Source: Sphingomonas sp. (GTDB taxonomy: Bacteria; Pseudomonadota; Alphaproteobacteria; Sphingomonadales; Sphingomonadaceae). Taken from it: a stretch of 64,000 nt of DNA. Where the stretch lies: assembly GCF_003248515.1 (NCBI RefSeq), contig NZ_QFOB01000008.1, forward strand, positions 105,137 to 169,136, read 5' to 3'. A model generated the notes under the pieces. That model was not told the DNA's origin and did no database searches. It saw only the letters and a list, made by a program, of their open reading frames with translations. Position numbers and translations under genes: made by a program. This document shows positions 15,610 through 23,699 of this stretch, in pieces. Within the stretch, counting starts at the first letter, position 1. Every line of letters starts with the position of its first letter.

Positions 15610-17772
15610 TCAGAACTTCTTCTTGATGCGGACGCCGAACTCGCTCCGGTCGTTGTTCAGGATCGATTCCTTGAATCCGGCCGTGTTGAGAACGAGCTGC
15701 CCGACGACATATTTCTCGTTGAAGATGTTCGTGCCGTAGATCGAGAAGGTCAGGCCCTTGTCCGGCATCCCGTAGCTGATCTCGAAATTGGTGAGATAGC
15801 GCCGCGGGATGATGTTGGGCACGCCGTTGACCGGCTGGTTGAAGACCGAACTGCGATAGTTGGTGTCGACCCGCGCGGTGAGCGTATCGCCGGAGGCCAG
15901 CGTCGTCTTGAACTGCGGACCGATCGCGACCGTCCACAGCGGGGAACCGAGCGGCCGCGTTCCGGCCACAACGCTCGTCACGCCCGCATCCAGCCGCGTA
16001 TATTTGGCGTTGTTATAGCCGACCGTGGCGTCGAGGCTGAGATACTTGCCCAGAAACAGCGTGCCCTCGAACTCGGCGCCATAGGTGCGGGAACGGGCGG
16101 CGTTCGCGCTGAGCGTGATGAAGCCGGTCGGCGTCGAGGTGCTCTGGCTGACGACCAGATCCTTATACTGCGTGTAGAACACGTCCGCCGCGAATTGCAG
16201 GACGTTGCCGAGACGACCCTTCAGGCCGACCTCGTGGTTCGTCGCGTAGGTGGGATCATAAGGCACGAACACGGCGGCCGAATTGGCGCGCGCGGGGAAG
16301 CCGCCGCTCTGATAGCCGCGCTGGATGGTCGCGTAAGCCGCAAGCGATGGCGAGATCTTGTAATCGAGCGCCACGTCCCAGGTCGGCGCGTTCCAGTTTT
16401 CAGAACGCTGGACGGTGCGCGCCAGGATGAAGGCATCCTTCTTGTCCCAGGTATAGCGCACGCCGCCCGAAAGCTTCAGGCTCTCGGTCAGATTGTAGCC
16501 GGCATGGGCATAGAGCGCGTAGCTGTTCGTCTCCTGGCCGCCATATGCCTGACCCGGAACATTGTTGTAGATGAAGTTCTGACGAACGACGCCATTTTCA
16601 TGGAAATAATAGGCGCCGGTCACGAAATTCAGCTTGTCATATTCGCCGTTCAGCTGAAGTTCGCCGGTGCTCTGCCGCGAATGGCCATATTCCGGATACT
16701 CGGAATAGGAGTAAGGCGAATTGTCGTCGTCCAGGCCGCCCTTGTAGCTCAGGTAGCGATAGCTGCCGATCGCCTTGATGCTGAGATTGGCATTGAGATT
16801 CTGGCGAACGGTGAGCGAGGTGCCGAAATTCTTGGCATTCGTGTTCGGGATCTTCGCGTTGGTCGTGCCCGAATCATAGGCGTTGGCCGGAAAGTCGCTC
16901 TGCTTGAGCCCGAAGAAGCCGTTCGGATTGATGATCGTGTTCTGGATCGGCGAAATGCCGTAATTGCCCTTCATCCCGTCCGCCGAGAGGATGACGGAGG
17001 TTTCCGTGGATGGCGTCCAGGCGAGGACGGCGCGCCCGCTGCCCTGATCGATCTGCCCCACTTCGACATTGGCTTCCGGCAGGTTGACGAACTTGCCGAC
17101 GCCACCGCGATGTTCGTAAAGCCCGCTCAGCGAGAAGGCGAGCGTATCGGTGATCGGGGTGCTGCCGTAGAAGCTGGCATTGGCGCGTTCGCGCGTGCCG
17201 AGCGTTGCCGACATTTCGAACGCTTCCTGCTGGCCCGGAAGCTTCGTCACGACATTGATCGCGCCACCCAGCGTGTTGCGGCCCGAAAGGGTGCCCTGCG
17301 GCCCGCGCAGAACCTCGATATGATCGATGTTGCTCAGGCTGAGGTTCGCGCCCATCGCGCGGCCCAGATACACGCCGTCCAGATAGACGCCCACGCCCGG
17401 ATCGGTGAAGATCAGGTGTTCGCGATTGCCGACGCCACGGATGAAGACGGCCGCCTGGCTGATATTGCCGGCGCCGACATTTTCGATGTGAACGCTGGGG
17501 ACGACCTGATCGATCGCCTTGACCGAACCGACGCCGCGCGCAGTGAGCGTCTCCGCGCTGAAGGCGGAAATGGCGGCCGGAATGTCGCGAACCGTTTCGT
17601 TCCGCTTGCGGGCGGTGACGGTGATTTCGCCGTTGCTGCTGCCGGCGCCGTCATTGGCGGCCTCGGCGGCGGGGGTCGGTTGGGCCGCCGGAGTGGCGGC
17701 CGCGGGTGTCAACGCAAGCAGACCTGATACTGACGCCGCGGACAAAATCCGGGCCTTGATCCCCACACGCAT
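15610..17772 (-). CDS. TonB-dependent receptor
   Basis: 720 aa outer-membrane receptor with a signal peptide (~1-30), plug (ITVTARKRNETVRDIPAAIS; VFIRGVGNREHLIFTDPGVGVYLDGVYLGR; IEVLRGPQGTLSGRNTLGGAINVVTK) and barrel ending FGVRIKKKF. The VYLDGVYL/RGPQGTL plug is that of the large Fec/Pupb-unrelated group common in sphingomonads. It is first gene of the minus-strand operon whose following genes encode AtzG-like, AtzE-like, DUF1116 and esterase proteins, so it probably imports their substrate. A good promoter lies at 17883-17911. Confidence 0.92.
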   Translation of the reverse strand: MRVGIKARILSAASVSGLLALTPAAATPAAQPTPAAEAANDGAGSSNGEITVTARKRNETVRDIPAAISAFSAETLTARGVGSVKAIDQVVPSVHIENVGAGNISQAAVFIRGVGNREHLIFTDPGVGVYLDGVYLGRAMGANLSLSNIDHIEVLRGPQGTLSGRNTLGGAINVVTKLPGQQEAFEMSATLGTRERANASFYGSTPITDTLAFSLSGLYEHRGGVGKFVNLPEANVEVGQIDQGSGRAVLAWTPSTETSVILSADGMKGNYGISPIQNTIINPNGFFGLKQSDFPANAYDSGTTNAKIPNTNAKNFGTSLTVRQNLNANLSIKAIGSYRYLSYKGGLDDDNSPYSYSEYPEYGHSRQSTGELQLNGEYDKLNFVTGAYYFHENGVVRQNFIYNNVPGQAYGGQETNSYALYAHAGYNLTESLKLSGGVRYTWDKKDAFILARTVQRSENWNAPTWDVALDYKISPSLAAYATIQRGYQSGGFPARANSAAVFVPYDPTYATNHEVGLKGRLGNVLQFAADVFYTQYKDLVVSQSTSTPTGFITLSANAARSRTYGAEFEGTLFLGKYLSLDATVGYNNAKYTRLDAGVTSVVAGTRPLGSPLWTVAIGPQFKTTLASGDTLTARVDTNYRSSVFNQPVNGVPNIIPRRYLTNFEISYGMPDKGLTFSIYGTNIFNEKYVVGQLVLNTAGFKESILNNDRSEFGVRIKKKF

Positions 17773-18186
17773 TCAAAAGTCTCCCCAATTAGATTGGCCC
17801 GCAGCATGCGGAACGATCGGCGGCCTTTTGACCATGCTCGACCTGCGCGCTGCCCGTTCCTCCCAGGCTTGTTCGCTTATCGAGTATGCGTGATAATTAT
17901 CCGGCTGACAAGCGCGCCTTTTTTTGATTAAGATGTTGATATTATTAATATAATGAACTTTCCTTTCTGTACGTACGCTGTATAATTCGATGAATGCTAG
18001 ACAGTGAAACAATCTCCCGCCGTGGTGATTCGCGCGGCCGGGGCGGGCTTGCGTGTGCCCGGCTGAAGGTGTTCAGGCATGATGTCGCGCCGGGATGGTG
18101 TCCGGCGCGTGACGCGCAGGATCGATCGGATCGGCGGAAATGCGGCAAAGATGGCTGCTGGTTTCGGCAGATGATAAGGGAGGCCC
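17773..18186. promoter_or_regulatory. 414-nt divergent control region (receptor / MarR)
   Basis: No gene is seen. On the minus strand TTGTCA (17906-17911) and CATACT (17883-17888), with a 17-nt spacer, form a good sigma-70-type promoter about 100 nt before the receptor start. On the plus strand a perfect TATAAT at 17981-17986 could serve the MarR gene, with a weak -35. The stretch 17920-17990 is strikingly AT-rich for this window and contains GTACGTAC and TATTAATA palindromes, so it is the likely operator area. A MarR regulator sits at its right end. Confidence 0.55.
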
Positions 18187-18696
18187 ATGAGCCAGTCGCT
18201 TTTCTCACTCATCTCGGGCGGATCGACATCGCAGGAAGGAAGTGAACCGGCCGAGGGCGATTGGCCCCTCCGCGATCGGCCCGGCTTCCTCATCCGGCGC
18301 GTCCACCAGCTCCATGTCGCGCAATTCGTGCGCGAGTGTGGCGATTTCGATATCACGCCGATCCAGTACAGCCTCCTGGCGGCGCTTGCCGATCTCGATC
18401 AGGCGGATCAATCCCAGCTTGCGGCGGCGATCGCCATGGACCGGACGACCACGGCCGGCGCGCTGAAGCGGCTGGAGGCGCGCGGACTGGTCGAGCGGCG
18501 CACGCTTCCCACCGATCGTCGCGCGCAATTCTGCTCGCCGACCCCGGAGGGGTTGGCGCTGCTGAAGCGGCTGGAGGCGCCTGCCCGCGCGGCGCACACC
18601 AGCACGATCGAGGCCCTGTCCCCCGCCGAGCAATTCCTTTTCCTGCAATTGCTGCAGAAGATCGTCGACCAGGCCGACGCTGATCCGGAGGCGTGA
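18187..18696 (+). CDS. MarR family transcriptional regulator
   Basis: 169 aa. Winged-HTH core: ITPIQYSLLAALADLDQADQSQLAAAI, then MDRTTTAGALKRLEARGLVERRTLPTDRRAQFCSPTPEG, the classic MarR recognition helix and wing. GGGAGG ribosome site just before the ATG. It is divergent from the receptor-led amidase operon and convergent with an MFS gene, so either could be its target; the divergent receptor is the likelier one. The ligand is unknown. Confidence 0.88.
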   Translation: MSQSLFSLISGGSTSQEGSEPAEGDWPLRDRPGFLIRRVHQLHVAQFVRECGDFDITPIQYSLLAALADLDQADQSQLAAAIAMDRTTTAGALKRLEARGLVERRTLPTDRRAQFCSPTPEGLALLKRLEAPARAAHTSTIEALSPAEQFLFLQLLQKIVDQADADPEA

Positions 18697-18722
18697 CCGG
18701 CGCGCGGGATCCCGCGCGCCGG
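18697..18722. terminator. Bidirectional terminator hairpin (26-bp palindrome)
   Basis: A perfect 26-nt palindrome centred on GGGATCCC fills almost the whole 28-nt gap between the converging MarR gene (stop ends 18696) and MFS gene (stop at 18725). Position and symmetry fit a shared two-way terminator. It lacks T tracts on either side. Confidence 0.65.
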
Positions 18723-18724
18723 GA

Positions 18725-20140
18725 TCAGTGCGCGCGGGCGCTTTCGGCCATGCCTGAATCTGCCATCGCGGCGTCTGGATCCAGCCGTCGGATCTGGCCG
18801 ACCAGGAACAGGTAGCTCAGCAGCCCGATCGCGCCGAGACAGGCGATGAAGCCCAGCGCCGGGCCGAACGATCCCGTGCGATCCACGATCGCGCCGATCA
18901 CGATCGGCGTGATGATCCCGCCCAGATTGGTGAAGAAATTGAACATGCCGCCGGCAAGGCCCGTCATCCGCAACGGCGCGATATCCGAAAAGATCGCCCA
19001 GCTGATGCCGCTGGTGCCCTGCCCGAAGAAAGCGACGGACATGATCGCGATGACGATGAGCGGATCATTGCTGTAATTGGCCAGAATGATGCTCGCCGAG
19101 AGCATATAGCCGATGAGGAGAGGCAGCTTGCGCGCGGCGGTGCGCGAAAGCCCTGCCTTCAGCAGCGCATCCGATATGGCGCCCCCGGCGAGCGCGCCGC
19201 ACAGGGCGGCCAGATAGGGCGCCATCCCCAATATGCCGGCACGGCCGAACGAAATGCCTTTCTCCGCGACCAGATAGGTCGGAAACCAGGTGAGGAAGAA
19301 GGATAGCGCGCTGTTGCTGCAGAAGTTGCCGATATACATGCCCCAGAGCGGACGCTTCGAGAGCAGATAGGCGGCATCGTCCTTCAGCGGCGTGCGCGCG
19401 CCGCCGCCCGTCGTGGCTGCCTCGGTGGTGTCTTCCGCAGCTTGCCCCCCCGGATGATCGCTGATCGAGCGGAACCAGAAAAAGGCCAGAACCAGCCCTG
19501 CCGCGCCGGAAAGCGCGAACATCGTGCGCCAGCCGGCGGTGGCGATGATCCAGGTCAGCACGGGCAGGGCGAGCGCCAGCCCCGAATATTGGCCGCAAAC
19601 CCAAACCGCCGTGGCGCGCCCGCGTTCGGAAGCGGCAAACCAGTTGCTGACGAACTTGTTGTTCGCCGGGAAGGCCGGGGCCTCCGCCACGCCCAGGACG
19701 AGGCGCAGCCCGATCATGGCCGTGAACGAGCGCACCGAGGCGAAAGCCATCGTGCATGCGGACCAGGCGATCAGCGCGAAGCCATAAGCGCGCGTGGGGC
19801 CGATCCTGTCGAGGAGCCAGCCTGCCGGCAGCTGCATCAGGACGTACGTCCACGAGAAAACGGAGAAGAGCAGGCCCAGCTGTGTTTTGCTCAGCCCATA
19901 TTCGGCTTGGATGTTGGGCGCCGCCACGGCCAGGCTGCTGCGATCGAGATAATTGACGGCGATCGCGCAGAACAGGAGGATCAGGACGGTCCGGCGTGCG
20001 GCTCCCCCTTTGCGATCGCGCCGCGCGATGCCTGCGGAAGAATCGATCGGCGATCCGTTCGCGGTGCCATTTCTAGGCTTCTCTCTCGTCACCGCTGCTG
20101 CGCTCCCGCCTGATCCCTGTCGATCCAATTTTGCGAGCAT
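18725..20140 (-). CDS. MFS transporter, ACS (anion:cation symporter) family
   Basis: 471 aa with 12 predicted transmembrane helices after a ~50-residue hydrophilic N-terminus. ACS-family marks are NYLDRSSLAVAAPNIQAEYGLSKTQLG, WLLDRIGPTRAYG and RLVLGVAEAPAFPANNKFVSNWF. These permeases carry hexuronates, phthalate, tartrate and other organic acids with protons. It is divergent from the amidohydrolase/ribokinase/nucleoside hydrolase operon (start 20424), so it may import that pathway's substrate. An internal ATG would shorten the N-terminal tail. Confidence 0.88.
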   Translation of the reverse strand: MLAKLDRQGSGGSAAAVTREKPRNGTANGSPIDSSAGIARRDRKGGAARRTVLILLFCAIAVNYLDRSSLAVAAPNIQAEYGLSKTQLGLLFSVFSWTYVLMQLPAGWLLDRIGPTRAYGFALIAWSACTMAFASVRSFTAMIGLRLVLGVAEAPAFPANNKFVSNWFAASERGRATAVWVCGQYSGLALALPVLTWIIATAGWRTMFALSGAAGLVLAFFWFRSISDHPGGQAAEDTTEAATTGGGARTPLKDDAAYLLSKRPLWGMYIGNFCSNSALSFFLTWFPTYLVAEKGISFGRAGILGMAPYLAALCGALAGGAISDALLKAGLSRTAARKLPLLIGYMLSASIILANYSNDPLIVIAIMSVAFFGQGTSGISWAIFSDIAPLRMTGLAGGMFNFFTNLGGIITPIVIGAIVDRTGSFGPALGFIACLGAIGLLSYLFLVGQIRRLDPDAAMADSGMAESARAH

Positions 20141-20423
20141 ACGTCATACTGTCCGCTCGAAACAACAGCGCAGTTGGGGGTGCCAGCGCGCGCCCGAGGC
20201 TCGGCGTCCTCACCTAATTATATAGGGAGGGGACCGTTTCGGGATGAGAGGCGGCTCCGCGCCGGGGGCGTCATGTGCTGCCATAAATCACGTATACTTG
20301 ACATTTGTTGGAGTCCCGACAACAGATTGGGATATGTCGTGCGCGCTGGGGGCGCCGAATGCCGTCCGCCGGCGCGGGGCCGGATGCGCCGGCAAACTAA
20401 ATGTCTTCAAAGGGTGGAGCGTC

Positions 20424-21725
20424 ATGGATAGCCCGATTTATGATCTGATACTGGCCGGCGGCCATGTCATCGATCCGGCCAGCGGCATCGACGGGATCGC
20501 CGACGTGGCCATTGAGAAGGGGCGGATCGCGGCCGTTTCCGGGGCGCCCATCGCAGCCGCCTCACGAAAGCGGATCGATGCGCGCGGTAAACTCGTGCTG
20601 CCGGGCCTGATCGACACGCACGGCCACATCTTCACCTATGTGACCGGCCGATTCGGCCTGCCCGCGGATCTCGCCGGTGTGCACAGCGGCGTGACGACGA
20701 TCGTGGACCAGGGCGGCGCATCGTGCATGACCTTCCCCGCCTTCCGGCATTTCATCGCCCAGCCTGCGGCCACGCGCGTCCTTTCCTTCATCTCCGCTTA
20801 TGTGGTCGGTGGCCTCGAGGGGCATTATTATCCCGAACTCTATGGGCCGCATGGCGTGGATGTGGATGCCACCGTCAAGTCGATCGAGGCTAATCGCGAT
20901 CTGGTGCGCGGGATCAAGGCCCATGCCGAGATCGGCGGCATGCGTCGCTGGGGCGTGCGCGTCATGGAGCAGGCGTCCGAGATCGCGGCGGCCGCGAACC
21001 TGCCGCTCTACATTCATTTCGGGCAGCTCTGGCCCGAACCGGGCGATGATCGCCGGATGCTCGACATCGGGGATATCGTGCCCTCGGTGATCCCGCTGCT
21101 GAAGGCCGGCGACGTGATCGCGCATCCCTTTTCGCGCCATCCGGGCGGCTTCATGGACGAACGCGGCCAGCTGCACCCGCTGATCCGGGAGGCGCTGGAT
21201 AGGGGGCTGAAGGTCGATGTCGGCCATGGCAGCCATTTCTCGTTCCGCGTGGCGCGCCAGGCCCTGGAAGCCGGGATCATTCCGGATACGCTGGGTGCCG
21301 ACATGCACGGCTACAATACGCGGGCCTTGCCGCCTCCCGGCACGCCTGCGACGCATCCCGACGATCACGAGGCCCATCCTTTTGCCGGTGCCGCGCGCTT
21401 CAGCCTTTCTTATGCGATGAGCGAGATGCTGGCATTGGGGGTGCCGCTTGATACGGTGGTGCGGATGGTGACGATCAACGCGGCCCGGATGCTGGGCCTG
21501 GAGGAAATCGGTACCCTGCGCACCGGCGCGCCCGCCGATGTCACCATTCTCGATGATCTGCGCGGCCGCTTCCGGTTTGAAGACAATGAAGGCAGTGTCG
21601 TCGTGGGCGATCGCATGCTCCAGCCGGTCTTCTGCGTCCGTGCCGGCAAGACCTTTCAGGCCGATGCGGATATCCTGCCCCACCCGGTGCCCGTCGACGG
21701 CGCCGTTCCGGCGGGGCGGCCCTGA
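20424..21725 (+). CDS. Amidohydrolase/deacetylase family metallohydrolase (dihydroorotase-like)
   Basis: 433 aa TIM-barrel amidohydrolase. HGH metal motif at His66/His68 (LIDTHGHIF), the bridging-lysine region RGIKAHAE, later YIHFGQ and DVGHGSHFSF, and TLGADMHGYNT with the conserved Asp. An N-terminal beta domain (DLILAGGHVIDPAS) flanks the barrel. It belongs with the EF_0837/AHA_3915-type group near dihydroorotases and hydantoinases. The start at 20424 is set by an AGGGTGGAG ribosome site; an in-frame ATG at 20244 adds 60 non-conserved residues. It leads an operon with ribokinase (3-nt gap) and nucleoside hydrolase, suggesting opening of a base-derived ring or amide. Confidence 0.85.
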   Translation: MDSPIYDLILAGGHVIDPASGIDGIADVAIEKGRIAAVSGAPIAAASRKRIDARGKLVLPGLIDTHGHIFTYVTGRFGLPADLAGVHSGVTTIVDQGGASCMTFPAFRHFIAQPAATRVLSFISAYVVGGLEGHYYPELYGPHGVDVDATVKSIEANRDLVRGIKAHAEIGGMRRWGVRVMEQASEIAAAANLPLYIHFGQLWPEPGDDRRMLDIGDIVPSVIPLLKAGDVIAHPFSRHPGGFMDERGQLHPLIREALDRGLKVDVGHGSHFSFRVARQALEAGIIPDTLGADMHGYNTRALPPPGTPATHPDDHEAHPFAGAARFSLSYAMSEMLALGVPLDTVVRMVTINAARMLGLEEIGTLRTGAPADVTILDDLRGRFRFEDNEGSVVVGDRMLQPVFCVRAGKTFQADADILPHPVPVDGAVPAGRP

Positions 21726-21728
21726 ATC

Positions 21729-22640
21729 ATGGCGGTGCTCGTCATCGGCAGCATCAATCTCGATCTGACGTTCCGGATCGCGGGCTTCGTCAGGCCGGGG
21801 GAGACGATGCTGGCGGAAGGATTGACCACCAGCCTCGGTGGCAAGGGTGCCAATCAGGCGGTCGCCGCCGCCCGGCTGGGAGCCGCCGTCACGCTGGCGG
21901 GCGCGGTCGGCACCGATGCGGCGGCGGGGCCGCTCGTCGTCGAGATCGCGGCGGCGGGCGTGGATGTCGCGGCGGTCGAGCGCCATCGGGATAGTCCGAC
22001 CGGCATGGCCAGCATCGCGCTGGCCGATGGTGAAAACAGCATCATCGTCGCGCAGGGCGCGAATGCGGCCTTCTCGGGTAATGTGCCCTCGTCTTTCCGC
22101 AATGCGGCAGGCGTCACCGCGCTCTTCCAGCTCGAGATCGGCATTGCCGCGATCGAGCGTGCGCTGGATCAGCTCGGTCAGGCGCCGCGCGTGATCCTCA
22201 ATGCCGCGCCCGCCCGGCCGGAGGCCCGGCCGCTGCTGGCGCGCGCCGACATCGTGATCGTGAACGAAAGCGAACTGGAGGCCTTCGTCCCGGCCGCATC
22301 GGGCGAACCGGCGTTCGCGGAGCGCGCGCGGGCGCTGCTTGGCGGCCGGCTCCGGACGGCGATCCTGACGCTTGGCGCGGAGGGCTGCCTCGCGGTGACG
22401 CGCGATCGTGCCGATGCGTTCGCTGCGCCCGTTGTGGATGTCGTCGATACGGTGGGCGCGGGCGATTGCTTCTGCGGCGCGCTGTCGGCGCGGCTCGATG
22501 CGGGCGATGCGATCGATACGGCCATAGCATTCGCCATCCAGGCAGCCGCGCTGGCCGTGACGAAGCCCGGCGCGGCCGCATCCATGCCGACGCTGCCCGA
22601 AGTCACGGCCATGCTCGCCGGCAACCAGACAAGGAATTAA
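21729..22640 (+). CDS. rbsK: Ribokinase (PfkB family)
   Basis: 303 aa. Substrate-binding N-terminus GSINLDLTFRIAGFVRPGET, GGKGANQAVAAARLG and C-terminal DTVGAGDCFCGALSARL with the catalytic Asp are all as in ribokinases. It phosphorylates ribose to ribose 5-phosphate with ATP. Three nucleotides separate it from the upstream amidohydrolase, and five from the downstream nucleoside hydrolase, whose product would be ribose. The pairing strongly supports ribose as substrate. Confidence 0.88.
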   Translation: MAVLVIGSINLDLTFRIAGFVRPGETMLAEGLTTSLGGKGANQAVAAARLGAAVTLAGAVGTDAAAGPLVVEIAAAGVDVAAVERHRDSPTGMASIALADGENSIIVAQGANAAFSGNVPSSFRNAAGVTALFQLEIGIAAIERALDQLGQAPRVILNAAPARPEARPLLARADIVIVNESELEAFVPAASGEPAFAERARALLGGRLRTAILTLGAEGCLAVTRDRADAFAAPVVDVVDTVGAGDCFCGALSARLDAGDAIDTAIAFAIQAAALAVTKPGAAASMPTLPEVTAMLAGNQTRN

Positions 22641-22645
22641 CCGAC

Positions 22646-23602
22646 ATGCGCAAGATCATTCTGGACGTCGATACCGGCACGGACGATGCCGTGGCCATCA
22701 TGCTCGCGCATGGGCATCCCGCCCTTGAGCTGGTGGCGTGCACCACGGTCAACGGCAATACGGCGGTGGAGCACTGCACCGATAATACGCTGCGCGTGCT
22801 GGATCTGATCGGCGCTGCCGACATTCCCGTCTTCCAGGGACTGCATCGCCCGATCGTGCGCCCGGATCTGCCGATCCCGCGCGCCAAGGCGGATGTGGGC
22901 GCCAGTCTGCACGGCAATACGCTGCCCCTGCCGGAAACCGCGCTGAAGGCGCAGGAGCAGGGGGCCGTCGAATTTCTGATCGAAACCTATCGTTCCACCA
23001 CGGATGAGATCACGCTGGTTCCGCTCGCGCCGCTCAGCAACATCGCCGCCGCGCTCGCCCTCTATCCGAAATTGGTGGATCTGATTCCGGATGTCGTCAT
23101 CATGGGCGGCTGTCACGCCTTCGGCAACCGCACGGCGTCGGCCGAATTCAACATCTGGGCGGATCCGGAGGCCGCCGCGGTAGTGCTGTCGGCAGGCTTC
23201 CGGAAGATCACGCTGGTGCCCCTCGACGCGACCTACAATGCCGCGCTCTCGACCGCGCAATGCGAGCAGCTTGCCGCGTTGGGCACGCCCGCCGCGCTTG
23301 CCGCTGCGGACATCATTCGCAACCGTATCGCGAATTATGACAGGATCCAGCCGATCGGGCAGGGCGGATTGGCGCCCGTGCACGATGCGCTGGCCGTTGC
23401 CTCGATCGTGGATCCGACGATCCTGGTTACGCGCTTCCTCCATGTGGAGGTGGAGACCACGGGCACCGCGACCGTGGGGCGTACCGTCATCGACACGACC
23501 TTCCGGGGCGCCGACCGGAGCCAGCCGGCCAATTGCAACGTCGCCTTCGCCGGCGATGCGGATCGATTTGCGGCGATATTGCTCGAAGCGCTGAAGGCGT
23601 AA
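22646..23602 (+). CDS. Nucleoside hydrolase (IU-NH family)
   Basis: 318 aa. Starts MRKIILDVDTGTDDAVAIM with the DxDxxxDD calcium site, then TTVNGNTAVEHCTDNTLRVLDL and EFNIWADPEAA, as in inosine/uridine-preferring nucleoside hydrolases. It splits a ribonucleoside into base and ribose. The start at 22646 is supported by AAGGA ten nt upstream and the family N-terminus. Last gene of the amidohydrolase/ribokinase operon; a hairpin at 23652-23680 follows. Confidence 0.92.
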   Translation: MRKIILDVDTGTDDAVAIMLAHGHPALELVACTTVNGNTAVEHCTDNTLRVLDLIGAADIPVFQGLHRPIVRPDLPIPRAKADVGASLHGNTLPLPETALKAQEQGAVEFLIETYRSTTDEITLVPLAPLSNIAAALALYPKLVDLIPDVVIMGGCHAFGNRTASAEFNIWADPEAAAVVLSAGFRKITLVPLDATYNAALSTAQCEQLAALGTPAALAAADIIRNRIANYDRIQPIGQGGLAPVHDALAVASIVDPTILVTRFLHVEVETTGTATVGRTVIDTTFRGADRSQPANCNVAFAGDADRFAAILLEALKA

Positions 23603-23651
23603 CGGCGGCCACGCCGCGCGCCTCGCAGCTTTCCGTTGCAGGCGCCCCGCG

Positions 23652-23680
23652 TCACGGCAGGCTGCACCAGCCAGCCGTGA
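23652..23680. terminator. Hairpin between converging nucleoside hydrolase and receptor genes
   Basis: Stem TCACGGC-a-GGCT, loop GCACC, AGCC-a-GCCGTGA: 11 paired bases with one A/A mismatch, in the 97-nt gap between two converging stop codons (23602 and 23700). It could serve both directions. Confidence 0.55.
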
Positions 23681-23699
23681 TGGGCGTGCGACCGGGGTA

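Noticed and set aside
15184..17727. An 847-codon open frame on the plus strand opposite the 15610-17772 receptor.
   Set aside because: High-GC antisense shadow: composition is Arg/Asp/Gly-rich without any domain, while the minus strand encodes a complete receptor.
20298..20326. TTGACA as a -35 box for the amidohydrolase operon.
   Set aside because: No acceptable -10 hexamer lies 16-18 nt downstream (AACAGA at 17 nt), so I did not list it as a promoter.
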